Source: Harenicola maris (GTDB taxonomy: Bacteria; Pseudomonadota; Alphaproteobacteria; Rhodobacterales; Rhodobacteraceae). From it: a stretch of DNA of 64,000 bases. The notes under the pieces were generated by a model, which saw only the letters and a list, made by a program, of their open reading frames with translations, made no database searches and was not told where the DNA came from. Shown here piece after piece: positions 49,901-63,934 of the stretch. The position numbers and the translations under genes are program-made. The DNA is taken from NCBI GenBank assembly GCA_018524345.1, contig JADQAZ010000004.1, positions 213,182 through 277,181 on the forward strand, in the 5' to 3' direction. Each line of letters starts with the position of its first letter. Positions within the stretch are counted from its first letter, which is position 1.

Positions 49901-51051
49901 TGATCCTTGGCAAAACCGCTGTCAAAGGCCCCAAGGGCGTCAGCCCCGATACAGTGATCGACGAGGCTCTCCTCGATGATCAACTGTCCAAAGGCCAGTG
50001 GTGGCAGCTCGCCCTCGCGGACGAGCAGGACGCCAGCCAGGTCGAGGCTTTGAACGAGCAATACGAGGCGCAAAAACGCATCCTCGACGCCCGTTTCGAA
50101 GACAAGGTCGAGAAAGTGCGCCGCGGCGACGATCTGCCCCCCGGCGTTATGAAAATGGTCAAAGTGTTCATCGCGGTGAAGCGCAAGCTGCAGCCCGGCG
50201 ACAAAATGGCCGGTCGTCACGGCAACAAAGGGGTTATCTCCAAAGTTGTGCCAATGGAGGACATGCCCTTCCTTGGTGACGGCACACCGGTTGACTTCGT
50301 TCTGAACCCGCTGGGTGTTCCCAGCCGGATGAACGTCGGTCAGATCCTTGAAACCCACATGGGTTGGGCTGCACGCGGCCTCGGGATCAAGGTGGATGAA
50401 GCTCTGGACGAATATCGCCGCTCCGGTGATATGACCCCTGTGCGTGATGCCATGAAGCTCGCCTATGGCGATGATGTCTACGAAGAGGGCATTCAGGACA
50501 TGGACGAGAAGGAACTGATCGAGGCGGCTGGCAATGTCACCCGCGGTGTTCCAATCGCCACGCCCGTCTTTGACGGCGCGAAAGAGGCGGATGTGAACGA
50601 CGCTCTGAAACGGGCCGGTTTCTCCGAAAGTGGTCAGTCGGTGCTTTATGACGGTCGCTCGGGCGAGCAGTTTGCCCGCCCTGTGACAGTCGGCGTGAAG
50701 TATCTGCTGAAACTGCATCACCTTGTGGACGACAAGATCCACGCACGTTCCACCGGCCCATACAGCCTTGTGACCCAGCAGCCGCTGGGTGGTAAGGCCC
50801 AGTTCGGCGGGCAGCGTTTCGGGGAAATGGAGGTCTGGGCCCTTGAGGCTTACGGCGCCGCCTACACCCTGCAAGAGATGCTGACGGTGAAATCCGATGA
50901 CGTTGCTGGCCGGACGAAGGTCTATGAAAGCATCGTCAAAGGCGAGGACAACTTCGAGGCCGGCGTGCCCGAGTCCTTCAACGTGCTGGTGAAAGAAGTC
51001 CGGGGCCTTGGCCTCAACATGGAACTCCTGGATGCGGAGGTGGATGAGTAG
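46912..51051 (+). CDS. rpoB: DNA-directed RNA polymerase subunit beta
   Basis: The 1379-residue beta subunit. It starts [17 protein letters not shown] and ends with [13 protein letters not shown]. The rifampicin region [34 protein letters not shown] has the wild-type Asp, His and Ser residues, so no resistance mutation is seen there. [10 protein letters not shown] and [14 protein letters not shown], around the active site, are intact. The ATG at 46912 was chosen over a frame start at 46858. Confidence 0.98.
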   Translation: MAQSYLGQKRLRKYFGKIREVLDMPNLIEVQKSSYDLFLKSGDAMIPTDGEGIMGVFQSVFPIKDFNETSILEFVRYELEKPKYDVEECQQRDMTYAAPLKVTLRLIVFDIDEDTGAKSVKDIKEQDVFMGDMPLMTPNGTFVVNGTERVIVSQMHRSPGVFFDHDKGKTHASGKLLFACRIIPYRGSWLDFEFDAKDIVFARIDRRRKLPVTTLLYALGLDQEGICDAYYDTVQFKLSKNKGWVTHFFPDRVRGTRPLYDLVDAKSGEVIAEAGKKVTPRAVKKLIDEGNVTELLLPFDQIIGRFSAKDIINEDTGAIYVEAGGELTWELDKDGEVIGGTLKELLDAGITEIPVLDIDNINVGPYIRNTMAADKNMSRDTALMDIYRVMRPGEPPTVEAASALFDTLFFDSERYDLSAVGRVKMNMRLDLDAEDTQRTLRKEDIIACIKALVELRDGKGDIDDIDHLGNRRVRSVGELMENQYRVGLLRMERAIKERMSSVEIDTVMPQDLINAKPAAAAVREFFGSSQLSQFMDQTNPLSEVTHKRRLSALGPGGLTRERAGFEVRDVHPTHYGRMCPIETPEGPNIGLINSLATFARVNKYGFIETPYRRVEDSKVTDDVQYMSATEEMRHTVAQANAKLDENGKFVNDLVSTRKSGEYTLQNPDQVDLIDVSPKQLVSVAASLIPFLENDDANRALMGSNMQRQAVPLLQAEAPLVGTGIEEVVARDSGAAIMAKRAGIIDQVDAQRIVVRATEDLELGDAGVDIYRMRKFQRSNQNTCINQRPLVKVGDKVTKGEVIADGPSTEIGELALGKNVVVAFMPWNGYNYEDSILISERIARDDVFTSIHIEEFEVAARDTKLGPEEITRDIPNVGEEALRNLDEAGIVYIGAEVGPADILVGKITPKGESPMTPEEKLLRAIFGEKASDVRDTSLRLPPGDFGTVVEVRVFNRHGVEKDERALQIEREEVERLARDRDDELVILDRNIYARLRGMILGKTAVKGPKGVSPDTVIDEALLDDQLSKGQWWQLALADEQDASQVEALNEQYEAQKRILDARFEDKVEKVRRGDDLPPGVMKMVKVFIAVKRKLQPGDKMAGRHGNKGVISKVVPMEDMPFLGDGTPVDFVLNPLGVPSRMNVGQILETHMGWAARGLGIKVDEALDEYRRSGDMTPVRDAMKLAYGDDVYEEGIQDMDEKELIEAAGNVTRGVPIATPVFDGAKEADVNDALKRAGFSESGQSVLYDGRSGEQFARPVTVGVKYLLKLHHLVDDKIHARSTGPYSLVTQQPLGGKAQFGGQRFGEMEVWALEAYGAAYTLQEMLTVKSDDVAGRTKVYESIVKGEDNFEAGVPESFNVLVKEVRGLGLNMELLDAEVDE

Positions 51052-51098
51052 CCAAAGTTTTCCAAAACTTTGGTGCAGACTTTCTGTGAAAGTCTGCA
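51052..51098. repeat. Two perfect back-to-back palindromes between rpoB and rpoC
   Basis: CCAAAGTTTT-CC-AAAACTTTGG (51052-51073), a 10-bp perfect stem, begins immediately after the rpoB stop. It abuts TGCAGACTTTC-TGT-GAAAGTCTGCA (51074-51098), an 11-bp perfect stem with a three-base loop. Both are far more AT-rich than the flanks. rpoC starts 36 bases later. Confidence 0.8.
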
Positions 51099-51122
51099 GC
51101 CGCCCCCCTCCCGCCAACCTAA

Positions 51123-55421
<4,299 letters not shown>

Positions 55422-55452
55422 TCGCAGCCCACGGCATGTGCCAAACAAAAAA

Positions 55453-55481
55453 GGCCCCGCTTTTGCGGGGCCCTTTCTTTT
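55453..55481 (+). terminator. Rho-independent terminator after rpoC
   Basis: GGCCCCGC (55453-55460), loop TTTT, GCGGGGCC (55465-55472), then CTTTCTTTT. A-rich bases precede the stem, so it can also act on the minus strand for the convergent gene. Confidence 0.9.
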
Positions 55482-55500
55482 GCGCGGGGCAGGGGGGCGT

Positions 55501-55992
55501 TCAGGCCGCCTCGGGTTTCGCCTCAGGCTCGTCGCCCTGCGGCAACCACAGGCCAAGCAGATAGGCCGTGATCAGCGTCATCCCCACATGGCCAACAAAG
55601 GAGGATTGGGTATAGGGGCCGAAATCCATCATAAAGCTCCGCCCGACCAGCGGCGCCAGCATCCCCTGCGCCACAAACCAAAGCGTCACACCAGACAAAA
55701 GCCCCGCCGCCCAGCTCGAGGCAACGACAAAGCGGCGCACGAGGTAAACGAAAACGCCAAAGCCAACCGCTCCGATGCAAAAATGGATCGCAAAGGCCAT
55801 CCAGTGGCTCAGGGTGATCCCAAGGTGCATCTGCCCGATCGCCATGACCAGCTTGGAGGGCTGCAAAGCAAAGCCGAAAATCTGCGGTGAGATCAGCCAA
55901 GCATAGGCTTCAAAGGCGATCTCGCCAATCAATCCCGCCAGCAAAACAGGCAGGGCCACCATGGCGAGCGGGGAACGAAGGGGGGTAGGCAT
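55501..55992 (-). CDS. Hypothetical four-helix membrane protein
   Basis: A 163-residue protein with about four hydrophobic segments (roughly residues 8-34, 52-75, 85-115, 130-150). GFALQPSKLVMAIGQMHLGITLSHWMAFAIHFCIGAVGFGVFVYLVRRFV forms its centre. I do not recognise a family with confidence. It converges on the rpoC terminator. The 242-base gap upstream holds GGCGAT-TTG-ATCGCC (56097-56111), a 15-bp inverted repeat. Confidence 0.7.
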   Translation of the reverse strand: MPTPLRSPLAMVALPVLLAGLIGEIAFEAYAWLISPQIFGFALQPSKLVMAIGQMHLGITLSHWMAFAIHFCIGAVGFGVFVYLVRRFVVASSWAAGLLSGVTLWFVAQGMLAPLVGRSFMMDFGPYTQSSFVGHVGMTLITAYLLGLWLPQGDEPEAKPEAA

Positions 55993-56234
55993 TGGGCTTT
56001 TCCTTTATGTGCAGAGCCGTCATCGCATCGTTGCTACCCCTCAACCCCCCGCACGGCGAGGGGCGTGCAGATCACAGGACAACGCATTTAGGTGAGGGCG
56101 ATTTGATCGCCGCTACCCATCCCCGCGCCAAGGCAGCTGCCCTTCCTAAATTCTGACAAATTCCCCCCCTATCCTCATCATCGGAGCCAAAGGATTCCGC
56201 CGGTTTCCACAGCGTATTGAGTAAGGCACAAGAC

Positions 56235-57449
56235 ATGGCAGACACATTGCTGGGGGGCATCGCAATCAACGAGGTCTTGGTTGACCCGAACGGTGCCCTC
56301 AACTTTGACACCGATGGCAACGGCGTGGCCGAGGCCACCGATGAATTCGTCGAACTGGTCAATACCTCCAGCAGCGCGATCGACATCTCGGGGCTGGAGC
56401 TGTGGGACGCGGGCGCAGGCAACTACTTTACCTTCCCCCCCGGCACCGTGCTGCAACCGGGCGGCCATGCGCTCGTGCAAACGGGGGTTGGCGCGGGCGG
56501 ATCGCTGCCCGCCACCGGCCCCGATGACTGGGCCTTTGATGCGGGCCGCGGCACGGCGGTGTTCAACAACACCGGCGACAACATCATCGTCTACGACCCC
56601 GCCAATGACGAATACATCGCCGCCACCTACAACGGCGACACCCCCGATGACCCGACCGCAGGGGCCGCGGGCTACTCCGGCTTTTCCGCCACGGCCACCC
56701 AATCGGGCAGCGGCGAGGACATGGGCAATGACACCGACGGCGAATCCCTGCAACGGGGCTGGAACCTGTCGGAGTTTTTCACCTCTGGCGAGCCGACCCC
56801 CGCGGATACCAATATCTGCTTTCTCGGCGGCACCCTGTTCGACACCCCTACAGGCCCCCGCGCCGTAGAGGACCTCGCCCCCGGCGACCTTATCAACACC
56901 CTCGATCACGGGCCGCAGCCCGTCACTTGGGTCTATGCACAGCCTTGGACGCCGCAGCAGGTCGCTCAGAGGCCCACACGCGCTCCGGTGGTGATCGCAC
57001 AGGGGGCGCTCGGCAATGGCCTCCCACGGCGCGCGTTGCGCGTGTCACAGCATCACAGGATCATGGTGCAGGGCCCCATCGCCGCCCGCATGTTCGGCGC
57101 CAGCGAGGTCCTCGTCGCCGCCAAACACCTGACCGCCTTGCCCGGCGTCACGATCGAACTGCCCAAGCGCGAGATCGCCTATCACCACGTCATGCTCGGC
57201 GCGCATCAGGTCCTCTTGGCAGAGGGGCTCCCGGCAGAGAGCCTCTACCTCGGGCGAGAGACGATCCGCGCCATCCCGCAAGAGGGGCTGCGCGAAATCT
57301 CCGCCCTCTTGGGCCTGTCCCTGCCCGCACTGCTGACCCAAACGCCCCGCCCGGCGCGGCAATTTGCAAGGGGCCACCGCGCCCGCAGCCTGATCGAACG
57401 GCACAGCAAAAACGCCAAGCCCCTCGCGGGCCAAAGCTCCGCCGCCTAG
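56235..57449 (+). CDS. Lamin-tail (LTD) and Hint domain protein
   Basis: A 404-residue protein. Residues 8 to about 125 resemble a lamin-tail domain: INEVLVDPNG...EFVELVNTSSSAIDISGLELWDAG, with calcium-type DTDGNG. From Cys195 (NICFLGGTLFDTPTGPRAVEDLAPGD) a Hint (hedgehog/intein) domain begins, continuing through GPQPVTWV, ALRVSQHHRIMVQ and VLLAEGLPAESLYLG. Hint domains cleave autocatalytically at the Cys. No classical signal peptide is visible, so type I or other export is possible. The ATG at 56235 was chosen over TTG at 56217. Such Hint proteins are frequent in Rhodobacteraceae but their role is not known. Confidence 0.8.
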   Translation: MADTLLGGIAINEVLVDPNGALNFDTDGNGVAEATDEFVELVNTSSSAIDISGLELWDAGAGNYFTFPPGTVLQPGGHALVQTGVGAGGSLPATGPDDWAFDAGRGTAVFNNTGDNIIVYDPANDEYIAATYNGDTPDDPTAGAAGYSGFSATATQSGSGEDMGNDTDGESLQRGWNLSEFFTSGEPTPADTNICFLGGTLFDTPTGPRAVEDLAPGDLINTLDHGPQPVTWVYAQPWTPQQVAQRPTRAPVVIAQGALGNGLPRRALRVSQHHRIMVQGPIAARMFGASEVLVAAKHLTALPGVTIELPKREIAYHHVMLGAHQVLLAEGLPAESLYLGRETIRAIPQEGLREISALLGLSLPALLTQTPRPARQFARGHRARSLIERHSKNAKPLAGQSSAA

Positions 57450-57544
57450 GGCCGCATATTTCCGGCTAAAGGGGCTGGAAACCCGCGCGGTTCCGGTCCA
57501 AGTTCCGGCCATGCCGCAACGCCCCCTTTCCAGTGTGACCCAAG

Positions 57545-58444
57545 GTGCCTGACGCCGCCTCCGGTTTCGCGCAAAACCTGCGCGGGGCAGGGCTTATGGC
57601 CCTGTCGATGGCGGCCTTTACGATCAATGACGCCGCGATCAAGGTGATCATGACGCAGGTGCCCTTCTACCAGACCATCTTTCTGCGCGGGGTCTTCACC
57701 ACCCTCGGGATTGTCCTGCTGGCTTACCTCCTTGGCCAACGCAGCCTCGGCCTTGCCCGTCAGGACCGCATGCGCATCTTTCTGCGGGCGGGGGCCGATG
57801 TCGGGGCGACGCTGTTCTTCCTGACCGCCCTGCGGCAAATGCCGCTGGCCAATGTGACGGCGATTTTGCAAACCGCGCCGCTGACCATCACCCTCGCGGG
57901 GGCGGTCTTTCTGGGCGATCCGGTGGGCTGGCGCCGCTGGCTGGCGATTCTGGTGGGCTTTGCCGGTGTCATGATGATCGTGCAGCCGGGGACGGAGGGG
58001 TTCTCCTTCTTCTCGCTCTATGCGCTGATCGCGGTCTGTTTCGTGACCCTGCGGGACTATGTCACCCGAGGCCTCTCGGAGGACACCTCCTCCATGACCG
58101 TGGCGGGGATCAATGCCCTCGCCGTCACCCTCTGCGCCGGGATTGGCTCAATGGGAGAGGTCTGGCAGCCGGTGACAGGGGCAAACCTGCGCTACCTTGC
58201 GATCTCGATCACCGCGATCATCGGGGCCTATTACTTCTCGGTGGCAACCATGCGCGTGGGCGAGCTGAGCTTTGTCTCCCCCTTCCGCTACACCTCGCTG
58301 GTCTGGGCCTTGGTGCTGGGCTACTTCACCTTCGGTGATTTTCCCGGCCCCCTGACGCTCTTCGGGGCTTTCACTGTCGTGGCTATGGGCATCTACACGA
58401 TCTACCGCGAGGGTCAGCTCGCCCGCGCACCGGCCTCTGACTGA
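57545..58444 (+). CDS. EamA-family (DMT) metabolite exporter
   Basis: A 299-residue drug/metabolite transporter with about 10 helices in two EamA repeats. The first repeat is AFTINDAAIKVIMTQVPFYQTIFLRGVFTTLGIVLL...PLANVTAILQTAPLTITLAGAVFLGDPVGWRRWLAI, and the second ends ELSFVSPFRYTSLVWALVLGYFTFGDFPG. The start is GTG at 57545; ATG at 57596 would lose the first residues before helix 1. Its 3' end overlaps the opposite-strand glycosyltransferase by 31 bases. Substrate unknown. Confidence 0.82.
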   Translation: MPDAASGFAQNLRGAGLMALSMAAFTINDAAIKVIMTQVPFYQTIFLRGVFTTLGIVLLAYLLGQRSLGLARQDRMRIFLRAGADVGATLFFLTALRQMPLANVTAILQTAPLTITLAGAVFLGDPVGWRRWLAILVGFAGVMMIVQPGTEGFSFFSLYALIAVCFVTLRDYVTRGLSEDTSSMTVAGINALAVTLCAGIGSMGEVWQPVTGANLRYLAISITAIIGAYYFSVATMRVGELSFVSPFRYTSLVWALVLGYFTFGDFPGPLTLFGAFTVVAMGIYTIYREGQLARAPASD

Positions 58445-59283
58445 CGGAATTTCTCCAGCACATCCTCATCAATGCCGAATGACTTGGACAGCGCCTTGCG
58501 GGTCTCTGTGTCCAGCGGCACCATCTCCTCCTTGAAGGCCTTGGTGAAGGGGGTGCCATTGGTGGCATTGATCCCGCGCACGAACATATCCTCGCCGGTA
58601 TAGGTCAGGGTGGTCATCTGCGTATGCACGATGTCATGGCGGAAATGGATCACCGTGCGCGGCGCGCGCGGGCGCAGGTAAATCGCAAGGGCAGGGGTCC
58701 AATAGGGGGCCTTGACCGGGGCGGCGCAGAGCGCCCCGTCACGGATGCAAACCTTGTAACCCTGATTGAAATCCACGGCGAAACGGTTCTCGCGCTGCAT
58801 GATCTTGCGCCCGTCCTCCCATGCCTCGCGCAGGCGCTGGACAAAACGGTAGGAGACCCCGTCATCATCATCCAGCCGGAACTGCGCCACGGCGCCCTGC
58901 TCGATGGTGATATGTTCCTGAATCGCCTTCTTCACCGCCTCGCGGTGATTCATCGGCTCGTATTCCAGCAACCGCGCCTGCGGCAGGGTCGCCAGCATAT
59001 CATGAAGCCGCTCGCGATAGGGCTTGGGCATCTGGTTGCCGGTCAGCACCAGAAAGGTAAAATCCTCATCGGTCTGATACCGCAGACCGGGCAGGGTGAA
59101 GGTCTCGAAATACCGGAAACGTTCCTCTAAACGCTCGGCCCCGTATAAAAAATTAATGCGATCCTCGATTGTCGCATGTTCGCGCCGGAACCCGCCATAA
59201 CATGGGTAGGAGAACCGGCATATCCCAAGAACCTGAACGATTGTAACGGCCTTTCTGATGTGCCATTTGAAGCCACGGCCCAA
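58414..59283 (-). CDS. Putative rhamnosyltransferase-type glycosyltransferase
   Basis: A 289-residue protein of the putative rhamnosyl transferase family. FSYPCYGGFRREHATIEDRINFLY near the start and the DDDD motif VAQFRLDDDDGVSYRFV (about residues 134-150) fit the nucleotide-sugar metal site. FTLPGLRYQTDEDFTFLVLTG lies between them. The start is uncertain: TTG at 59283 is the longest and no ATG fits before the conserved part. It lies next to the EamA gene, and its start is about 40 bases from the rpsL promoter on the other strand. Confidence 0.72.
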   Translation of the reverse strand: MGRGFKWHIRKAVTIVQVLGICRFSYPCYGGFRREHATIEDRINFLYGAERLEERFRYFETFTLPGLRYQTDEDFTFLVLTGNQMPKPYRERLHDMLATLPQARLLEYEPMNHREAVKKAIQEHITIEQGAVAQFRLDDDDGVSYRFVQRLREAWEDGRKIMQRENRFAVDFNQGYKVCIRDGALCAAPVKAPYWTPALAIYLRPRAPRTVIHFRHDIVHTQMTTLTYTGEDMFVRGINATNGTPFTKAFKEEMVPLDTETRKALSKSFGIDEDVLEKFRQSEAGARAS

Positions 59284-59322
59284 CTATGGCACCTCGCAGG
59301 CACTCTGCCAAGCGTGCACCTG

Positions 59323-59351
59323 TTGACACCCCCCGCGACTCCCCCTATAGA
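59323..59351 (+). promoter_or_regulatory. Near-consensus promoter of the rpsL-rpsG-fusA unit
   Basis: TTGACA (59323-59328, exact consensus), a 17-base spacer and TATAGA (59346-59351) precede rpsL with a predicted leader of about 235 bases. This 308-base gap (59284-59591) has no gene. The leader has no recognised riboswitch. Confidence 0.8.
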
Positions 59352-59591
59352 CCGCGCTCACAGGCTAATAGGGACGCCCATTTAGCCGGTATCAAAATCG
59401 AAGTGGCCATGATCCGGGCCTAGTCCGCCCCGATCCTCTGAGATTTAGCCGCACCGCACCCAGATTGGGCGCGTGAGCGGCGTTTATGTTTTGCCCGAAG
59501 GCCCTATTTGGCCGGCAGGGTGGGGCATGAAGACGAAAACTGATCCGCCGCGCAAGCGGCCCATATGAACGAGCGACACGGGGAACCGGGA

Positions 59592-59963
59592 ATGCCGACA
59601 ATCCAACAGCTGATCCGGAAGCCCCGGCAGCCCAAAGTCAAAAGATCCAAGTCACAACACTTGGAGCAGTGCCCACAAAAACGGGGCGTCTGCACACGCG
59701 TCTATACGACCACACCGAAAAAGCCTAACTCCGCTATGCGTAAGGTGGCCAAGGTCCGTCTGACCAATGGCTTTGAGGTGATCAGCTACATCCCAGGTGA
59801 AAGCCACAACCTTCAAGAGCACTCTGTGGTTCTGATCCGCGGCGGTCGTGTAAAAGACCTTCCCGGTGTGCGTTATCACATCCTGCGCGGTGTTCTGGAT
59901 ACACAGGGCGTTAAAGACCGTAAGCAGCGTCGTTCGAAATACGGCGCGAAGCGTCCGAAGTAA
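59592..59963 (+). CDS. rpsL: 30S ribosomal protein S12
   Basis: A 123-residue S12 of the decoding centre. Start [34 protein letters not shown] carries Lys43, and [15 protein letters not shown] carries Lys88 and Pro91. These are the streptomycin-sensitive residues. ATG at 59592 was chosen over a frame to 59565. Confidence 0.98.
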   Translation: MPTIQQLIRKPRQPKVKRSKSQHLEQCPQKRGVCTRVYTTTPKKPNSAMRKVAKVRLTNGFEVISYIPGESHNLQEHSVVLIRGGRVKDLPGVRYHILRGVLDTQGVKDRKQRRSKYGAKRPK

Positions 59964-59976
59964 GAGGAATACATAA

Positions 59977-60447
<471 letters not shown>

Positions 60448-60457
60448 TTTTGTTGCC

Positions 60458-60473
60458 GCCCGCTTCGGCGGGC
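60458..60473 (+). other. UUCG-loop hairpin between rpsG and fusA
   Basis: GCCCGC (60458-60463)-TTCG-GCGGGC (60468-60473), a stable tetraloop hairpin 10 bases after the rpsG stop. No T-run follows, so it probably protects or processes the message rather than ending it. Confidence 0.6.
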
Positions 60474-60513
60474 TGCGACACCTTTTGCAAACTCTTCTCG
60501 AGGACACGAGCCA

Positions 60514-62631
60514 ATGGCACGCGAATACCCGCTAGATCTGTACCGCAACTTTGGGATTATGGCCCACATCGACGCAGGTAAAACAACCTGCTCCGAGCGG
60601 ATTCTTTTTTACACCGGCAAATCGCACAACATTGGCGAAGTGCACGACGGCGCCGCCACCATGGACTGGATGGAGCAAGAGCAAGAGCGCGGTATCACCA
60701 TTACCTCCGCTGCGACCACCACATTCTGGGAGCGTACAGAGGACGGCGAAACCGCTGATTCCCCTAAGCACCGTCTGAACATCATCGACACCCCCGGCCA
60801 CGTTGACTTCACCATTGAAGTTGAGCGTTCCTTGGCCGTTCTCGATGGCGCTGTTTGCGTTCTCGACGCCAACGCCGGTGTTGAGCCCCAAACAGAAACA
60901 GTCTGGCGTCAGGCCGACCGTTACAAAGTTCCGCGTATGGTTTTCGTCAACAAGATGGACAAAATCGGCGCTGACTTCTTCAACTGTGTCAACATGGTCG
61001 AGGAGCGCACAGGCGCCCGCGCCGTGCCCGTCGGTATTCCAATCGGCGCCGAGACAGAGCTTGAGGGTCTGATCGACCTCGTGACCATGGAAGAGTGGCT
61101 CTGGCAGGGCGAAGATCTGGGTGCATCCTGGATCAAGGCGCCTATCCGTGACAGCCTCAAGGACATGGCCGACGAATGGCGCGGCAAAATGATCGAGGCC
61201 GCCGTCGAAGAAGACGACGACGCCATGATGGAATACCTCGAAGGCAACGAGCCCGACGTACCAACCCTGCGCAAACTGCTGCGCAAGGGCACTCTGGCCC
61301 TGCACTTCGTTCCCGTTCTGGGCGGCTCCGCGTTCAAGAACAAAGGCGTTCAGCCTCTGCTCAACGCTGTGATCGACTATCTCCCCAGCCCGCTGGATGT
61401 TGTTGATTACATGGGCTTTAAGCCAGGCGACGAAACAGAAACCCGTGACATCGCCCGCCGTGCGGACGACGACATGGCCTTTGCTGGTCTTGCCTTCAAA
61501 ATCATGAACGACCCCTTCGTGGGCTCGCTGACCTTCACACGCGTCTACTCTGGCACGCTCAAGAAGGGTGAAACCCTCCTGAACGCGACCAAGGGCCGCA
61601 AAGAGCGTGTTGGCCGGATGATGATGATGCACTCCAACAACCGCGAAGAGATCGACGAGGCATTCGCCGGCGACATCATCGCGCTTGCTGGCCTGAAAGA
61701 CACCACAACCGGGGATACCCTTTGTGCCGTGAACGACCCTGTTGTTCTCGAAACAATGACCTTCCCCGATCCGGTGATCGAGATCGCAGTTGAGCCAAAG
61801 ACAAAGGCCGACCAAGAGAAAATGTCCACAGGCCTGCAGCGCCTTGCGGCTGAAGACCCCTCCTTCCGTGTGGAAACTGACCTCGAAAGCGGCCAGACCA
61901 TCATGAAAGGCATGGGCGAACTTCACCTCGACATTCTGGTTGACCGTCTGAAGCGCGAATTCAAGGTCGAGGCCAACATCGGTGCGCCTCAGGTTGCTTA
62001 CCGCGAGACCATCGGTCACGAGATCGAGCACACCTACACCCACAAGAAACAGTCGGGTGGTTCGGGTCAGTACGCCGAGGTGAAATTGATCATCTCCCCA
62101 ACTGAGCCAGGCGAGGGTTACAGCTTTGAAAGCCGCATCGTTGGTGGTGCTGTTCCAAAAGAATACATCCCCGGTGTTGAAAAAGGCATCAACTCTGTCA
62201 TGGACAGCGGCCCACTTGCCGGCTTCCCCGTGATCGACTTCAAGGTTGCCCTGATCGACGGTAAATTCCACGACGTTGACTCCAGCGTTCTGGCCTTTGA
62301 AATCGCCGCACGTATGGCGATGCGCGAAGGCATGCGTCTTGCTGGTGCGAAACTTCTTGAGCCCATCATGAAGGTCGAGGTTATCACACCCGAGGATTAC
62401 ACCGGCGGCATCATCGGCGATCTTACTTCCCGCCGTGGTCAGGTGCAGGGTCAGGACACACGCGGCAACGCCATCGCAATCGACGCGATGGTGCCTCTTG
62501 CCAACATGTTCGGCTACATCAACACACTGCGCTCCATGAGCTCGGGCCGCGCCCAGTTCACCATGCAGTTCGATCACTACGATCCGGTGCCACAGACTAT
62601 CTCTGAAGAAATTCAGGCCAAATACGCTTAA
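60514..62631 (+). CDS. fusA: Elongation factor G
   Basis: A 705-residue translocation GTPase. G1 AHIDAGKT is at residues 17-24, with later DTPGHVDF (G3) and NKMD (G4). Domain IV has [21 protein letters not shown] precedes the ATG. The sulfotransferase gene follows after 14 bases, where tuf is usually found. Confidence 0.98.
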   Translation: MAREYPLDLYRNFGIMAHIDAGKTTCSERILFYTGKSHNIGEVHDGAATMDWMEQEQERGITITSAATTTFWERTEDGETADSPKHRLNIIDTPGHVDFTIEVERSLAVLDGAVCVLDANAGVEPQTETVWRQADRYKVPRMVFVNKMDKIGADFFNCVNMVEERTGARAVPVGIPIGAETELEGLIDLVTMEEWLWQGEDLGASWIKAPIRDSLKDMADEWRGKMIEAAVEEDDDAMMEYLEGNEPDVPTLRKLLRKGTLALHFVPVLGGSAFKNKGVQPLLNAVIDYLPSPLDVVDYMGFKPGDETETRDIARRADDDMAFAGLAFKIMNDPFVGSLTFTRVYSGTLKKGETLLNATKGRKERVGRMMMMHSNNREEIDEAFAGDIIALAGLKDTTTGDTLCAVNDPVVLETMTFPDPVIEIAVEPKTKADQEKMSTGLQRLAAEDPSFRVETDLESGQTIMKGMGELHLDILVDRLKREFKVEANIGAPQVAYRETIGHEIEHTYTHKKQSGGSGQYAEVKLIISPTEPGEGYSFESRIVGGAVPKEYIPGVEKGINSVMDSGPLAGFPVIDFKVALIDGKFHDVDSSVLAFEIAARMAMREGMRLAGAKLLEPIMKVEVITPEDYTGGIIGDLTSRRGQVQGQDTRGNAIAIDAMVPLANMFGYINTLRSMSSGRAQFTMQFDHYDPVPQTISEEIQAKYA

Positions 62632-62645
62632 GGAATTCAAGGAGA

Positions 62646-63302
62646 ATGGTCGTCGTATGTAAGAAGGCAGGGCTTGCCTACTTCAGCATTCCTAAATGCG
62701 CCTGTAGCAGCCTGAAAATCTTCTTCCATGAGGTCGAGACCGGGAAAACTTGGAGAGAAACGAAGAAGGAATATATCGCTAGGAACGAGCCTAAAACCAT
62801 CCATGAGGAATACCCCCCAGAGCCTGCAACGCAGGACCTCTGGGACCGTGTAGAAGGGTATGACAAAATTTGCGTGGTTCGTGGTCCGGTGTCTCGGTTG
62901 TTGTCTTGCTACAACAACAAGGTGGTGGAGGAGAAAGTCTTGTCTCGTCCCGTTGTCCGCTCCCGCCTTGTGGCGGCCGGGCTGCCCCACCAGCCGGATT
63001 TCGAAACCTTCGTGGATAACCTGGATGGCTATCAGGAGATTTCAAAGTCGATCGCCCGCCACTCCCAGCCTCTTGAACATTGGCTGGGATCAGACGCGGA
63101 CCGGTTTACCAAGATCTTCTCGATGAAGGGTCTGTCCGAATTCGGCGATTGGATGAAACAACGGGTCGCGGATGTGCCAGAGCTACGGCACTCCAACCGG
63201 TCCAAAGGCGGCACAAAGCCGGCTCAGATCGATCCGGCGGTGCGCCAAAGGATCAAGAGCCGATACGCCTCTGACATCGAGGTTTACGGCCCCTGGCTGT
63301 AA
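62646..63302 (+). CDS. Sulfotransferase-family protein inserted after fusA
   Basis: A 218-residue PAPS-dependent sulfotransferase of the carbohydrate type. The 5'-phosphosulfate loop is FSIPKCACSSLK (residues 13-24), and the 3'-phosphate motif VVRGPVSRLLSCYNNKV follows near residues 77-93. C-terminal basic residues (KSRYASDIEVYGPWL) resemble the family end. ATG follows AAGGAGA. It lies 14 bases behind fusA, so it is probably read from the ribosomal-protein promoter. The substrate, probably a surface glycan or other carbohydrate, is unknown. Confidence 0.78.
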   Translation: MVVVCKKAGLAYFSIPKCACSSLKIFFHEVETGKTWRETKKEYIARNEPKTIHEEYPPEPATQDLWDRVEGYDKICVVRGPVSRLLSCYNNKVVEEKVLSRPVVRSRLVAAGLPHQPDFETFVDNLDGYQEISKSIARHSQPLEHWLGSDADRFTKIFSMKGLSEFGDWMKQRVADVPELRHSNRSKGGTKPAQIDPAVRQRIKSRYASDIEVYGPWL

Positions 63303-63381
63303 ACCTCACCTCACCACCCTGCACAGTATCGCAGGCCACAAATGTAAACGCGGGCCTCGCCCGCAGGGATAAAAACGAACG

Positions 63382-63900
63382 ATGTTCCATAAGGCCATCA
63401 TAACCGGAGCTCTGGTGACAGCCGCATTGGCTGGCTGCTCGCAAAAGCAGTCGGTAGATGCTGCTTTGGCGCCGACGCTCCGCGTTGAGGTTACGGATGT
63501 CGTCGTTGCGACCAAACGTGTGCAAGACGGTCACAAACATGATCTGGAAACAGATCAGATCGAAAGCATCGTCAGCACGGTCGCAGGCCAGCGTCTGCTT
63601 GCCGCAAATCCCACAGGTCCACGGCCCGTCACGGCCCGGATCGAGATTACGCAGATCTACATCGCCAACCCTGTTCTGGGTGCGTTGCTGGGCTCCAGCT
63701 CAAGCAATATGAACGCGGTGATGGTTCTGACAGATGCCGCAACCGGAAGCCCCGTCACAGGGCCGATCCCGCTCTACGGCACAACACCACCGCGCCCCAC
63801 CATCATCGGGGCTGCTACGATCCGTTCACCTGAAAAAGAGGTGGAAATCGTGGCACGGAACCTGGCTGAAAACGCCAAGATCGCAATTTTTGGAGAATAA
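63382..63900 (+). CDS. Hypothetical lipoprotein
   Basis: A 172-residue protein with a lipobox LAGC giving lipidated Cys19. The rest has alternating strand character: LRVEVTDVVVATKRVQDG, ARIEITQIYIANPVLGALLG and AVMVLTDAATGSPVTG. The family is not recognised. It is between the sulfotransferase and tuf and is probably attached to the envelope. A weak hairpin CCCC/GGGG at 63901-63917 follows. Confidence 0.72.
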   Translation: MFHKAIITGALVTAALAGCSQKQSVDAALAPTLRVEVTDVVVATKRVQDGHKHDLETDQIESIVSTVAGQRLLAANPTGPRPVTARIEITQIYIANPVLGALLGSSSSNMNAVMVLTDAATGSPVTGPIPLYGTTPPRPTIIGAATIRSPEKEVEIVARNLAENAKIAIFGE

Positions 63901-63934
63901 CCCCGTAAATCTAGGGGCGTAAAAGGAGGCCATC

